Part shown: positions 43,082-51,971 of the stretch, piece by piece | Numbering within the stretch: position 1 is the stretch's first letter | Layout of the letters: each line of letters begins with the position of its first letter | DNA from: Sneathiella chungangensis | Lineage (GTDB): Bacteria > Pseudomonadota > Alphaproteobacteria > Sneathiellales > Sneathiellaceae | Reading direction: 5' to 3' | Length of the DNA stretch: 64,000 nt | NCBI RefSeq assembly: GCF_009882935.1 | Contig: NZ_WTVA01000004.1 | Location: 369,117 to 433,116 of the forward strand | Position numbers and translations under genes: made by a program | Notes under the pieces: generated by a model | What the model was told of the DNA's origin: nothing | What the model saw: the letters and a program-made list of their open reading frames with translations, nothing else | Databases searched by the model: none

Positions 43082-43971
43082 AGTCGCCGACCCTCCATTT
43101 CCTGCCGGGATTTCGAAGCAGTGCTTTAGATCTCGCGTCTCACTTGAATATTCCGTCATATCCCATTGAAATACATAAATTTCCCGACGGAGAGAGTAAA
43201 ATTCGTGTGGAGCCCGTTGACGGTACCGTCATTCTTTACGCGAGCCTCGACCGGCCGAATGAAAAACTCATCCATCTGGCCTTCGCCGCCGCGACCTTCC
43301 GCGATCTGGGCGCGCAGCGACTGGTGCTCGTGGCGCCCTATCTTTGCTACATGCGTCAGGACAAGGCCTTTGTATCCGGCGAGGCCGTCAGCCAGCGGAT
43401 TATCGGGCGATATCTTGCCAGTTATTTTGACAGGGTGATTACTGTCGATCCGCATCTTCACCGGATCGACAACCTGCAATCGGTTTTCGGAAATTGCCGC
43501 GCCGACGCCCTGACCGCGACGGGCATCATTGCGGACACGCTTGCCGCGGAGGGGGTCGAGAATATGCTGCTGGCCGGACCGGATGCGGAATCCGAGCAAT
43601 GGGTCAGCGCAATCGCGGGTCCATTATCGCTTCCCTATGTTATCGGCGCTAAAGTCAGGAGCGGTGATCGGGATGTCGAGGTGAGTTTCTCCACCGACAG
43701 GGATATGCGCGCGGCACGGATTATTCTGCTCGACGATGTCATCTCAAGCGGGAAAACGATTTGCGAAGCCGCCGCGTCGCTTAAAAAAATGGGCGCGCAG
43801 GATATTGAAGCGGTTACTGTCCATATGCTGGCGAATAACCAGGATGTCGCGGCGATCCACGCGGCGGGCGTTTCCACCATTCGGTCGACGGACAGCGTCG
43901 CGCATGAAAGCAACAGCCTGTCACTTGCCCCGCTTCTTTGCGAGGCCCTGCTTGAGGAGAAGGAACAATGA
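43078..43971 (+). CDS. Ribose-phosphate diphosphokinase (PRPP synthetase) family
   Basis: This is a 297-residue PRPP synthetase-like protein, slightly shorter than housekeeping Prs (about 310). Seen are [17 protein letters not shown], the flexible-loop region [15 protein letters not shown], the metal-binding DPHLHRI and the PRPP loop [19 protein letters not shown]. It makes PRPP from ribose 5-phosphate and ATP, or possibly uses another phosphoribose in this operon. Sequence is divergent enough ([10 protein letters not shown] rather than YARQDRK) to suggest a specialised paralogue. It overlaps both neighbours by four bases. Confidence 0.88.
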   Translation: MKSPTLHFLPGFRSSALDLASHLNIPSYPIEIHKFPDGESKIRVEPVDGTVILYASLDRPNEKLIHLAFAAATFRDLGAQRLVLVAPYLCYMRQDKAFVSGEAVSQRIIGRYLASYFDRVITVDPHLHRIDNLQSVFGNCRADALTATGIIADTLAAEGVENMLLAGPDAESEQWVSAIAGPLSLPYVIGAKVRSGDRDVEVSFSTDRDMRAARIILLDDVISSGKTICEAAASLKKMGAQDIEAVTVHMLANNQDVAAIHAAGVSTIRSTDSVAHESNSLSLAPLLCEALLEEKEQ

Positions 43972-45554
43972 CGGTCCGTATCAAATTCTGTGGCGCGGCG
44001 GGAACGGTGACAGGCTCCTGTTACTGGATCCAGACGGCGGACCGGCAATTCCTCGTCGATTGTGGTCTCTTTCAGGGCACGAAAACCGTCAAGGAATTGA
44101 ACTATGGTGATTTTCCGTTCAATCCGGTGGAGATTGATTTTGTCCTGGTGACCCATGCCCACGCGGATCATGGCGCGATGATCCCGAAGCTGATCAAGGC
44201 GGGCTTTGACGGGCCGGTTTATGCGACGGCGGCCACCCGCGATCTGCTCAGTTATATGTTGCCGGACAGCGGCTACATCCAGGAAGTCGAGGTGGAGCGG
44301 CTCAATCGCCGCAACCAGCAACGCGGTAAAGCGGCGGTGCAGCCGATTTATACCCGCAAAGACGCCGAGGCCTCGATTTCGCAGATTCACCCGGTTGAGT
44401 TCGAAGACTGGCTGACGCCGGAGACGGGTATCCGCGCGCGTTTCTGGAATGCTGGGCATATTCTCGGTGCGGCGTCAGTCGAACTTGAAATCGAGGACGG
44501 GAGAGATACCTTGCGCCTCCTGTTCTCCGGCGATATCGGGCCCGACAACAAGCTGTTCCATGATGATCCGGAAGCGCCAAGCGATTTAGATTATGTGTTT
44601 TGCGAATCCACCTACGGCGGCCGTTTTCGCGATCCCATCACGGCCTTTCAGCGGCGCGACATTCTGGCGCGCGAGATTTCGTCGGCCATGAGGGCAGGCG
44701 GGGCGCTGGTTATTCCCTCCTTCGCTGTCGAGCGGACGCAGGAACTTTTGTTGGATATCGACCATCTTCTCGATCAGAATGAAATAAACTGTTCCGCCGT
44801 TTTCCTGGATTCCCCTCTCGCGATCCGCATAACCTCTGTCTTTCGCGAGCATTTGGCCGACCTTGCGGATGTGGAAACGGGCGAACATCCCTTCAGGAAC
44901 CCGAAGTTCCATTTCACCGAAAGCGTTGATGAAAGCAAGGCGATTGCCCGGTTCACCGGGGGTGTCATCATTCTGGCGGCGAGCGGGATGTGTGATGCCG
45001 GCCGGATCCGCCATCATCTCAAGAACCATCTCTGGCGGCCGGAATCGACGGTTCTGCTTGTCGGGTATCAGGCCGAGGGCACCTTGGGCCGGATGCTGGA
45101 GAAGGGTTTCAAGAAAGTCCGCATTCAGGGAGAGGAAATCAAGGTGCACGCCCGCATCCGTTCCATCGATACCTATTCCGGCCATGCGGACGGCCATGAA
45201 CTTGTGGCCTGGCTGAAGGCGCGTGAACCGGTCCGGCAAGGCATCTTTCTCACGCATGGATCGCGGGAATCCCTTGCCGCACTCGCCTCCGATCTGCAGG
45301 AGCAGGGCGTCAAGAAGGATCATATTGTTATTCCAGAGCTTGACGATATGTATGAACTCACCAAATCCGGATATACGAAGCGACAGCGCGGGGTGTTTCG
45401 CCGTATTGCCGCGGAAGCGGTCGATCGGCCGGACTGGCATAACGATCTTGCCCAACTCACGCTGGACATCCGAAGCTCGCTCGAACATCTGCCGGACGCG
45501 CAGAAAAAGCGATTGCTCTCCCGTCTCAAGAAAGCGCTGCGCGGGGCGTCCTGA
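43968..45554 (+). CDS. Beta-CASP metallo-beta-lactamase RNA nuclease
   Basis: This is a 528-residue MBL-fold protein of the beta-CASP RNase group (YsnE/CPSF-like, not RNase J). The zinc motif HAHADH is at residues 63-68; the metal histidine in FWNAGHILGAASVELE and the aspartate in FSGDIGPD complete the site. The beta-CASP cap carries CESTYGGRFRD and VIPSFAVERTQELL, motif B is in DTYSGHADGHELV and motif C in FLTHGSRES. It should cut or degrade RNA to 5'-mononucleotides. Its place after the AMP phosphorylase suggests that it supplies the substrate of that enzyme, which is an inference. Confidence 0.9.
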   Translation: MTVRIKFCGAAGTVTGSCYWIQTADRQFLVDCGLFQGTKTVKELNYGDFPFNPVEIDFVLVTHAHADHGAMIPKLIKAGFDGPVYATAATRDLLSYMLPDSGYIQEVEVERLNRRNQQRGKAAVQPIYTRKDAEASISQIHPVEFEDWLTPETGIRARFWNAGHILGAASVELEIEDGRDTLRLLFSGDIGPDNKLFHDDPEAPSDLDYVFCESTYGGRFRDPITAFQRRDILAREISSAMRAGGALVIPSFAVERTQELLLDIDHLLDQNEINCSAVFLDSPLAIRITSVFREHLADLADVETGEHPFRNPKFHFTESVDESKAIARFTGGVIILAASGMCDAGRIRHHLKNHLWRPESTVLLVGYQAEGTLGRMLEKGFKKVRIQGEEIKVHARIRSIDTYSGHADGHELVAWLKAREPVRQGIFLTHGSRESLAALASDLQEQGVKKDHIVIPELDDMYELTKSGYTKRQRGVFRRIAAEAVDRPDWHNDLAQLTLDIRSSLEHLPDAQKKRLLSRLKKALRGAS

Positions 45555-45712
45555 CACTCTGGGCGGAGGGTGGCCGAGGGAGTGGCGGGCCTGAGGCGCA
45601 ATATGCCCGCTCGGCCCGTCTGTCAGCAGTCACCAACACGCGTCTTTTTGCAATCGTCGGCTTTGAGGCGCTGTAGAATACGTGGTAAAACAAACCCGAA
45701 GGCGATGCTGCT

Positions 45713-45726
45713 TTGATCTGTGTCAA
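45713..45726. promoter_or_regulatory. FNR/CRP-family box TTGAT-N4-GTCAA
   Basis: TTGATCTGTGTCAA matches nine of ten defined positions of the FNR consensus and lies 78 bases before the HlyD start in the 249-base gap after the nuclease gene. With the box at 41516 it suggests shared low-oxygen control of the two operons. The rest of the gap shows a GC-rich hairpin-like stretch near 45590 but no gene. Confidence 0.7.
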
Positions 45727-45803
45727 TGCCTTGCCTGGTGTGATAGGTAGGTTGCTGGTTGTTGTGCAATGCAACATTAAAAGGTGAGGGGTGGTGGTTA
45801 GAT

Positions 45804-46790
45804 ATGAAGAACCTGAAAAAATGGGGTTTTATCCTGATCCTGATCGCGGTGTTCGCGGGGGGCGCATTTTTCTACTGGAAAAATGAGATTGCCGGCCGGT
45901 TGCCCGACGGCATTGTCATGAGCAACGGGCGTATTGAGGCAACCCAGATCAATATCGCCGCGAAACTGCCGGGCCGACTCGAAGAGGTGCTCGTCAACGA
46001 AGGCGAGATGGTGGAGCCGGGCCAGGTTCTCGCACGGCTTGATGCAAAGGAAGTGATGGCGCAGCTCAGAAGCGCGGAGGCGGAAGTGCGCCGTCTTGAG
46101 CGTAGCCGGGAAGAAACAGAAGCGGCGGTCAAAAGCAGCCGGAGCCAGTTGAAGCTCGCCGAACAGATGCTGGCGCGTGCGAAAAAGCTGGTGAAGGATA
46201 ATTTTACCAGCAAGGAAACCGTCGAGCAGCGGACAACGGAATTTCAGGCGGCGGAGGCCAACTACACCTCGGCGCTTGCCCGGGTCGAGGAAACCGGCGA
46301 GCAAATCAACGCGGCCCGGGAGCAGGTTATCCAGATCGAGGCGCAACTTGACGATCTCGTACTGCGGGCGCCGCTGCGCGGGCGGATACAATACCGCCTC
46401 GTGGAACCGGGCGAAGTCGTTGCGGCGGGCGGAAACCTGTTCACGCTTCTGAACCTTGCCGATGTTTACATGACCGTCTTTCTTCCCGCCGCCGATGCGG
46501 GCCGACTGGCGCTCGGCAGTGAGGCCCGGCTAATTCTCGATCCAGTTCCTGAATATGTTATTCCGGCAAAAGTAACCTTTGTCGCCGCCGAGGCGCAGTT
46601 TACGCCCCGCACTGTGGAAACAGCAGACGAGCGGGAAAAGCTGATGTTCCGGGTCAAAATCAGCATTGATCCCGAGCTTCTCCGGAAATACGAGGATCGG
46701 GTGAAGGCCGGGGTGAGGGGCGATGCCTATGTGATGCTGCCGCCTGCCGAAAGCTGGCCGGAATTCCTGCAAGTCAAGCTTCCGGAATGA
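45804..46790 (+). CDS. HlyD-family adaptor of an ABC exporter (YhiI/YbhG-like)
   Basis: This is a 328-residue periplasmic membrane-fusion protein from ATG 45804; the frame's earlier start has no ribosome site. The anchor helix WGFILILIAVFAGGAFFYW is followed by SNGRIEATQINIAAKLPGRL, the lipoyl half-motif with VNEGEMVEPGQVLARLD, and a long coiled-coil hairpin (about residues 80-180). The second lipoyl half has LRAPLRGRIQYRLVEPGEVVAAG. It overlaps the ABC gene by four bases. The three-gene order matches E. coli yhiI-rbbA-yhhJ, so it links this transporter to an outer-membrane channel. Confidence 0.92.
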   Translation: MKNLKKWGFILILIAVFAGGAFFYWKNEIAGRLPDGIVMSNGRIEATQINIAAKLPGRLEEVLVNEGEMVEPGQVLARLDAKEVMAQLRSAEAEVRRLERSREETEAAVKSSRSQLKLAEQMLARAKKLVKDNFTSKETVEQRTTEFQAAEANYTSALARVEETGEQINAAREQVIQIEAQLDDLVLRAPLRGRIQYRLVEPGEVVAAGGNLFTLLNLADVYMTVFLPAADAGRLALGSEARLILDPVPEYVIPAKVTFVAAEAQFTPRTVETADEREKLMFRVKISIDPELLRKYEDRVKAGVRGDAYVMLPPAESWPEFLQVKLPE

Positions 46791-49543
46791 ACGCCCCGGG
46801 GGAAAGTTCCGTTCGGCTTGAGAATGTCTTCCATCGCTACGGGGACGTTCTCGCGCTGGATGACGTGTCGCTGGATTTCCCCGCCGGTCGCATGATCGGG
46901 CTGATCGGGCCGGACGGCGTCGGCAAATCGACATTGCTGGCGCTTATTGCTGGCGTTCGAAAAATACAGACCGGCACCGTCGAAGCGCTCGGCGGCGATA
47001 TGGCCGACAAGCGTCACCGGCGACGTTCCGTCTATAACATCGCCTATATGCCGCAGGGGCTTGGCAAGAACCTCTATGCGACGCTCAGTATTCATGAAAA
47101 TCTGAGTTTTTTCGGTCGCTTATTCGATCAGAATAAAGCAGAACGTGAGCAACGGATTGACCGTCTCCTGGCGGCAACTGGCCTCACCCCTTTCAAGAAC
47201 CGCCCGGCGGGCAAGCTATCGGGGGGCATGAAGCAGAAGCTTGGTCTTTGCTGCGCCCTGATCCACGATCCGGATTTGCTGATCCTGGACGAGCCGACGA
47301 CCGGTGTCGATCCGCTCTCCCGGCGTCAGTTCTGGGACCTTATCTCCGATATCCGGCGCGAACGGCCGCAAATGACCGTGCTGGTCGCCACTGCCTATAT
47401 GGAAGAGGCGGCGGTGTTCGACTTAATCGCCGCGATGGATGAGGGAAAGGTCATTGCACAGGGCACGCCGCAGTCCCTGCTTGAGAAGACCGGCGCCGCG
47501 GCGCTTGAGGAGGCTTTCATTCAACTGCTGCCGGCCGACAAGCAGGCAAGCCATCAACCGGTTGTCGTGCCGCCCCGGCCCGGCGATGGCGGCGACATTG
47601 CCATTGAAGCCATCGGGCTTACCAAACGCTTCGGTGATTTTACCGCCGTCGATCATGTGGAGTTCGCGATTGAACGCGGGGAGATATTCGGCTTCCTGGG
47701 ATCCAACGGCTGCGGCAAAACGACGACCATGAAAATGATGACCGGTCTCAGCCCGGCGACGGAGGGGGAGGCGCGGCTTTTCGGCAAGGTGCTTGATGCC
47801 CGGGATATGCAGACGCGTCGGCGGGTCGGCTATATGTCGCAATCCTTTTCCCTTTACGGGGAACTCACGGTTTTCCAGAATATCGAGCTGCATGCCCATC
47901 TCTTTGACCTCTCAAAGGAAGAAATGGGGCCGCGCATTCGCGAGGTGCTGGAACGCTTCGAACTCGAGACCGTCAAGGACAGCAAGCCGGACAGCCTTCC
48001 GCTTGGCGTGAAACAGCGCTTGCAACTTGCCGTCGCGGTATTGCATCGGCCGGAGATGCTCATCCTTGACGAGCCGACGTCGGGGGTGGATCCCATCGCG
48101 CGGGATAATTTCTGGCGGCTTCTCATCACCCTTTCGCGGGAGGAGGGGGTGACCATCTTCATCTCGACGCATTTCATGAATGAAGCGGAACGGTGCGACC
48201 GTATTTCGCTGATGCATGCGGGCAAGGTGTTGGCCGTCGGCTCCCCTGACGCGCTGAAAGAAAGCAAGAAGGCGGATAGCCTGGACGATGCCTTTGTCGA
48301 TTACCTGAAGGAAGCAAGCGGGATTGATGCGAAAGCCGTTTCCCCGTCCGAGCGGACGGGTCCGCTCGTGAGTTCCGGCGAAAGCGGAGAAAAGGCGGCG
48401 AAAGACGGCGCGGGCGGATTTCATCTGCGCAGCATGCTTGCCTACGCGCGGCGGGAGACGAAGGAGCTGCTGCGTGATCCCATCCGGCTCGCCTTTGCGC
48501 TTATCGGGCCGATCATCCTTCTGATTACCTTCGGCTATGGGATTTCCTTTGACGTGGAAGAACTTCCCTATGTTGCGATTGATCAGGACAGATCGACCCA
48601 GAGTCGCGAGTTTCTGGAGAATTTTAGCGGCTCACGCTATTTTGAGGAGCGACCCTCCGTCAGTACGCCTGCGGCGGCCCATGATCTGTTGCGCAGCGGA
48701 GATGTAAGTATTGTAATCGAGATTCCCGCCGGATTTGGTCAGGATCTCTTCGCGGCGCGCCAGCCGGAAATCGGGGTGTCGATAGACGGCGCTATGCCCT
48801 TTCGCGCGGAGACGGCCCGCGGCTATGTGGAGGGCGTCACGCAAGCCTATATCAGTGATCTGGCGCGGCGAAATCTCGGAATAGAAATTGTCTTTACGGA
48901 AGTCGATATAAAAATCCGGTATCTGTATAACCAGGCCTTCAAGAGTACCAACGCCATCACGCCCGGCATTATCATGCTGCTCTGCAGCCTGATCCCGTCG
49001 ATGCTGACAGCCGTCGGGATTGTCCGGGAAAAGGAGCTTGGATCGATCACCAATTTCTATGCCACGCCGGTCACCCGAACCGAGTTCCTGCTCGGTAAGC
49101 AGATCCCGTATGTCGTTATTTCCTATATCAGTTTTCTGTCCCTTGCCACCGTGGTGATGAGCGTGTTTGCGGTGCCGATTAAGGGCTCGTTGCTTGCCCT
49201 CAATCTGGGGGCATTGGCATATGTCTGGGCGACGACGGGCCTCGGTATCCTGGTCTCGACATTTGTGAAGACACAGATCGCGGCCGTGTTCGCAGCGGCG
49301 ATTGTTACAATGCTGCTGACGATGAACTTTTCCGGCTTCCTGACTCCGGTTTCGAGCCTAAGCGGCGGCGCCATTTTTATGAGCAAGTTGTTCCCGGCGG
49401 CCTATTTTCAGCAAATCAGTGTCGGCAGCTTTACAAAGGCGCTTGATTTCTATGATCTGTTGCCGGAGCTCATTGTGCTTGTTGTCTTCGCGTTCGTGTT
49501 CTTCTTCCTGTCGGTCCTTCTGTTAAAGAAGCAGGAGCGGTGA
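46787..49543 (+). CDS. rbbA: ABC exporter with two ATPase domains fused to a permease (RbbA-like)
   Basis: This is a 918-residue fusion, the length of E. coli RbbA. ATPase 1 (about 1-240) has Walker A GPDGVGKST and signature LSGGMKQKLG with LLILDEPTTGVDP. ATPase 2 (about 270-500) has GSNGCGKTTT, but its signature reads LPLGVKQRLQ instead of LSGGQ, with MLILDEPTSGVDP intact. From about residue 548 there is an ABC-2 permease: one N-terminal helix, a periplasmic domain (about 600-710) and a bundle of five helices. It exports an unknown substrate together with the HlyD protein and the next permease. The ribosome-association role claimed for RbbA cannot be judged from sequence. Confidence 0.9.
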   Translation: MNAPGESSVRLENVFHRYGDVLALDDVSLDFPAGRMIGLIGPDGVGKSTLLALIAGVRKIQTGTVEALGGDMADKRHRRRSVYNIAYMPQGLGKNLYATLSIHENLSFFGRLFDQNKAEREQRIDRLLAATGLTPFKNRPAGKLSGGMKQKLGLCCALIHDPDLLILDEPTTGVDPLSRRQFWDLISDIRRERPQMTVLVATAYMEEAAVFDLIAAMDEGKVIAQGTPQSLLEKTGAAALEEAFIQLLPADKQASHQPVVVPPRPGDGGDIAIEAIGLTKRFGDFTAVDHVEFAIERGEIFGFLGSNGCGKTTTMKMMTGLSPATEGEARLFGKVLDARDMQTRRRVGYMSQSFSLYGELTVFQNIELHAHLFDLSKEEMGPRIREVLERFELETVKDSKPDSLPLGVKQRLQLAVAVLHRPEMLILDEPTSGVDPIARDNFWRLLITLSREEGVTIFISTHFMNEAERCDRISLMHAGKVLAVGSPDALKESKKADSLDDAFVDYLKEASGIDAKAVSPSERTGPLVSSGESGEKAAKDGAGGFHLRSMLAYARRETKELLRDPIRLAFALIGPIILLITFGYGISFDVEELPYVAIDQDRSTQSREFLENFSGSRYFEERPSVSTPAAAHDLLRSGDVSIVIEIPAGFGQDLFAARQPEIGVSIDGAMPFRAETARGYVEGVTQAYISDLARRNLGIEIVFTEVDIKIRYLYNQAFKSTNAITPGIIMLLCSLIPSMLTAVGIVREKELGSITNFYATPVTRTEFLLGKQIPYVVISYISFLSLATVVMSVFAVPIKGSLLALNLGALAYVWATTGLGILVSTFVKTQIAAVFAAAIVTMLLTMNFSGFLTPVSSLSGGAIFMSKLFPAAYFQQISVGSFTKALDFYDLLPELIVLVVFAFVFFFLSVLLLKKQER

Positions 49544-49545
49544 TC

Positions 49546-50676
49546 ATGTTCAGGCGGATTAGCAATATATATCGTCTGGGTGTGAAGGAACTTTATAGTG
49601 TCCGGTCGGATCCAGTGCTGGTTTTCCTGTTGATCTGGGCCTTTACCTTCATGGTCTACGAGGTTGCGGAAAATGCAAAGATAGAGGTTGTGAACGCCGC
49701 TGTCGGTGTGCTGGACGAAGATCAGTCGGCACTGTCGCGGCGGATTATCGACAGTATTCTGCCGCCCTATTTCAAACCGGCGGAGGAAATCGATGGTCGC
49801 GACATGGACCGACTTCTCGATAACGGCGACTATATCTTCATCATCGATATCCCGCCGCGGTTTGAATCAGATCTGCTGGCGGGAAAACGTCCGGAAATCC
49901 AGGTCAATGTCGATGCCACCGCGATGGCGATCGCCGGCAATGGATCCTCCTATCTCGCGAGTATCATCAATTCCGAAGTGTCGAATTATCTCGATGCGGA
50001 TGGCGGAGAGTCGAGCCTGCCTGTCGATCTGATTGTTCGCGTTGCCTTCAATCCGAATGTGAACTCGACCTGGTTCATGTCGGTGATGGCGATTATCAAC
50101 AATGTGACATTGCTTGCCATGATCCTGACCGGGGCCGCCCTGATACGGGAGCGCGAGCATGGCACAATTGAACATCTGCTCGTCACGCCGGTGACCAGCG
50201 TGGACATCATGATTTCCAAAGTCTGGTCGAATGGCCTGATTATCATTGTCGTGGCGTCGGTGTCGCTGGTGATGGTTGTCGAAGGGATCCTTCAGGTGCC
50301 GATCTTTGGATCGAAGCCGCTTTTTATTCTCGGAGCCGTCGTTTACCTGTTTTCGGTAACGTCTTTCGGTATATTGCTGGCGACCCTAGCGGGTTCGATG
50401 CCGCAGTTCGGCCTTCTGGTTGTCCTGACCTATATCGTTATGAACCTTCTTTCGGGGAGCACGACGCCGCTTGAAAGCATGCCTGAGTGGCTGCAATTCG
50501 TCATGCAGTTCGCTCCCTCGACCCATTATGTGAGTTTTTCGCAGAGCGTCCTTTTCCGTGGGGCGGGGATCAATATCGTCTGGCCGGAACTGTTTGCCAT
50601 GGCCGGTATTGGCGCCGCTTACTTTCTTGCGGCCTTCTCTCGCTTTCGCAAAGTCCTCGACAGTTCGTCGGGATAA
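49546..50676 (+). CDS. ABC-2 type permease (YhhJ-like)
   Basis: This is a 376-residue membrane subunit. The ATG at 49546 is eight bases after AGGAG and is preferred to the GTG at 49540, which overlaps the preceding stop too closely to use that site. It shows an N-terminal helix (PVLVFLLIWAFTFMVYE), a long periplasmic loop (about residues 45-170), and five C-terminal helices with GAALIREREHGTIEHLLVTPVTS, the linker typical of ABC-2 permeases of the YhhJ/YbhR family. It pairs with the permease half of the RbbA-like fusion. A new transcript starts downstream. Confidence 0.92.
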   Translation: MFRRISNIYRLGVKELYSVRSDPVLVFLLIWAFTFMVYEVAENAKIEVVNAAVGVLDEDQSALSRRIIDSILPPYFKPAEEIDGRDMDRLLDNGDYIFIIDIPPRFESDLLAGKRPEIQVNVDATAMAIAGNGSSYLASIINSEVSNYLDADGGESSLPVDLIVRVAFNPNVNSTWFMSVMAIINNVTLLAMILTGAALIREREHGTIEHLLVTPVTSVDIMISKVWSNGLIIIVVASVSLVMVVEGILQVPIFGSKPLFILGAVVYLFSVTSFGILLATLAGSMPQFGLLVVLTYIVMNLLSGSTTPLESMPEWLQFVMQFAPSTHYVSFSQSVLFRGAGINIVWPELFAMAGIGAAYFLAAFSRFRKVLDSSSG

Positions 50677-50818
50677 AATCCCACAAAACTTTCGGTTGAT
50701 CAGAAAAAACTTGGTTTCTCACTGGCATTTCAGTCCTTTGGGTTGTAAATCTTTGGGCAGCCGGAAAGCCCGACCGGAGAATCGGGCGTCGAATTTCAGT
50801 CTTTGGAGGAACGATAGT

Positions 50819-51226
50819 ATGAAAAAGTTTTTTAATCTTGCAGTGGTGGCGGTGCTGGCGGTTATGCTCAGCGGCTGCTTCGGGCGTGTTCAGCCTGTTT
50901 ACAATGCCGAGGCAAACCCGATTCCGGTCAAACTACAGGAAACGTCGGTGGAAAATATCGGCAATATCATCCAGACATCTGCCATCAACCGTGGCTGGAC
51001 CGTCAGTGATGTTTCGCCGGGCAAGATGAAGGCGACCCTGCATAGCCGGACGCATGTTGCCGTTATCGAAATTACCTATTCCAAGACGGATTATTCGATC
51101 AATTATGTTTCCAGCGTTGATTTGCTGTATGATGGGGCGAATATTCACCGGAACTACAATAAATGGATCCGGACCCTGCAAAATGATATCAACAAGAACC
51201 TGAACGTCGCCGCCCTCAAAGTTTGA
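50819..51226 (+). CDS. Small lipoprotein ahead of the aryl polyene genes
   Basis: This is a 135-residue lipoprotein from the ATG at 50819, with GGAGG nine bases upstream. The signal MKKFFNLAVVAVLAVMLSGC has a lipobox with Cys20. The mature part begins FGRVQPVYNAEANPIPVK and continues with a small alpha-beta domain (IIQTSAINRGWTVSDVSPGKMKATLHSR), like many short envelope lipoproteins. It is ten bases from the first ape gene, so it is probably translated from the same transcript, but it is not a known aryl polyene component. The 142-base gap before it must hold the operon promoter; a near-repeat of TTTCAGTCCTTTGG is the only thing that stands out. Confidence 0.8.
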   Translation: MKKFFNLAVVAVLAVMLSGCFGRVQPVYNAEANPIPVKLQETSVENIGNIIQTSAINRGWTVSDVSPGKMKATLHSRTHVAVIEITYSKTDYSINYVSSVDLLYDGANIHRNYNKWIRTLQNDINKNLNVAALKV

Positions 51227-51236
51227 GGATTACTTG

Positions 51237-51971
51237 ATGGAGACGGGAGTTTCTTTCTCAGTTCAGCGATGGTCCGCCTGGGCACCATCGTTGGACAGTC
51301 CTGACGCCTGGCAGCGTTGGGCCGAAGGCGGCGCCCTCTTGCCGGATCAGGATGGGCTGCCAGATGTGAGGGATTTGCCGGCCGGGCTTCGCCGGCGTCT
51401 TTCCCGGCTGGGGAAAATTGCCCTAAGGGTCGCCATGGATATCGGCACTGATGAAAAGCCCCGGGTCGTTTTCTCATCCCGCAACGGCAATGTCACGCAG
51501 ATGCTCCAACTGCTGGAGAGCCTTGCGGTGGACGAGCCTATTTCCCCCACCGGATTTGGCATGTCGGTCCATAACTCGCTCGCGGGGATGCTGTCGATCA
51601 TGACGAAAAACCGGGAGGCGCAAACGGCGATTGCCGCGGGAGGAGAGAGCCTTTGCCTGGGCTTGATCGAGGCGACGGCCTGGCTCCGTGAAGATCCGTC
51701 GGCGCCGGTACTGCTGCTGCATGCGGACGAGACGCTTCCCGAATTCTATTCACCTTTTCGGGATCCGGACGTCCCGGTATGCGCGCTGGCGCTCCTGCTC
51801 GCACCGGCGGACGAGGGGTCGGGGGGTTATCGCTTCGGTTTCTCCGGCACGTCGACACGGGCGGCAGCGGGGGATCCGCTGCAAAGCTTCATCCGGTTCC
51901 TGCTCCGGGGCGAAATTGACTGGAACTGGTCCGGCGCGCAAGGTAACTGGTGGTGTCAGCGCCATGCTTGA
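51237..51971 (+). CDS. apeC: Aryl polyene ketosynthase chain-length factor (ApeC-like)
   Basis: This is a 244-residue beta-ketoacyl synthase N-terminal-like protein, far shorter than a full ketosynthase (about 400). The ketosynthase fold is visible in VVFSSRNGNVTQMLQLLESL and FGMSVHNSLAGMLSIM, but the place of the catalytic cysteine is TAIAAGGES, so it cannot condense. In aryl polyene systems ApeC pairs with the active ketosynthase ApeO, as the chain-length factor does in type II PKS. ATG 51237 is nine bases after GAGG. It overlaps the acyltransferase gene by eight bases. Confidence 0.87.
   Translation: METGVSFSVQRWSAWAPSLDSPDAWQRWAEGGALLPDQDGLPDVRDLPAGLRRRLSRLGKIALRVAMDIGTDEKPRVVFSSRNGNVTQMLQLLESLAVDEPISPTGFGMSVHNSLAGMLSIMTKNREAQTAIAAGGESLCLGLIEATAWLREDPSAPVLLLHADETLPEFYSPFRDPDVPVCALALLLAPADEGSGGYRFGFSGTSTRAAAGDPLQSFIRFLLRGEIDWNWSGAQGNWWCQRHA

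Noticed and set aside
45590-45612. GC-rich inverted repeat GCGGGC/GCCCGC after the nuclease gene, considered as terminator
   Set aside because: The stem is only six bases with a long loop and there is no T tract.
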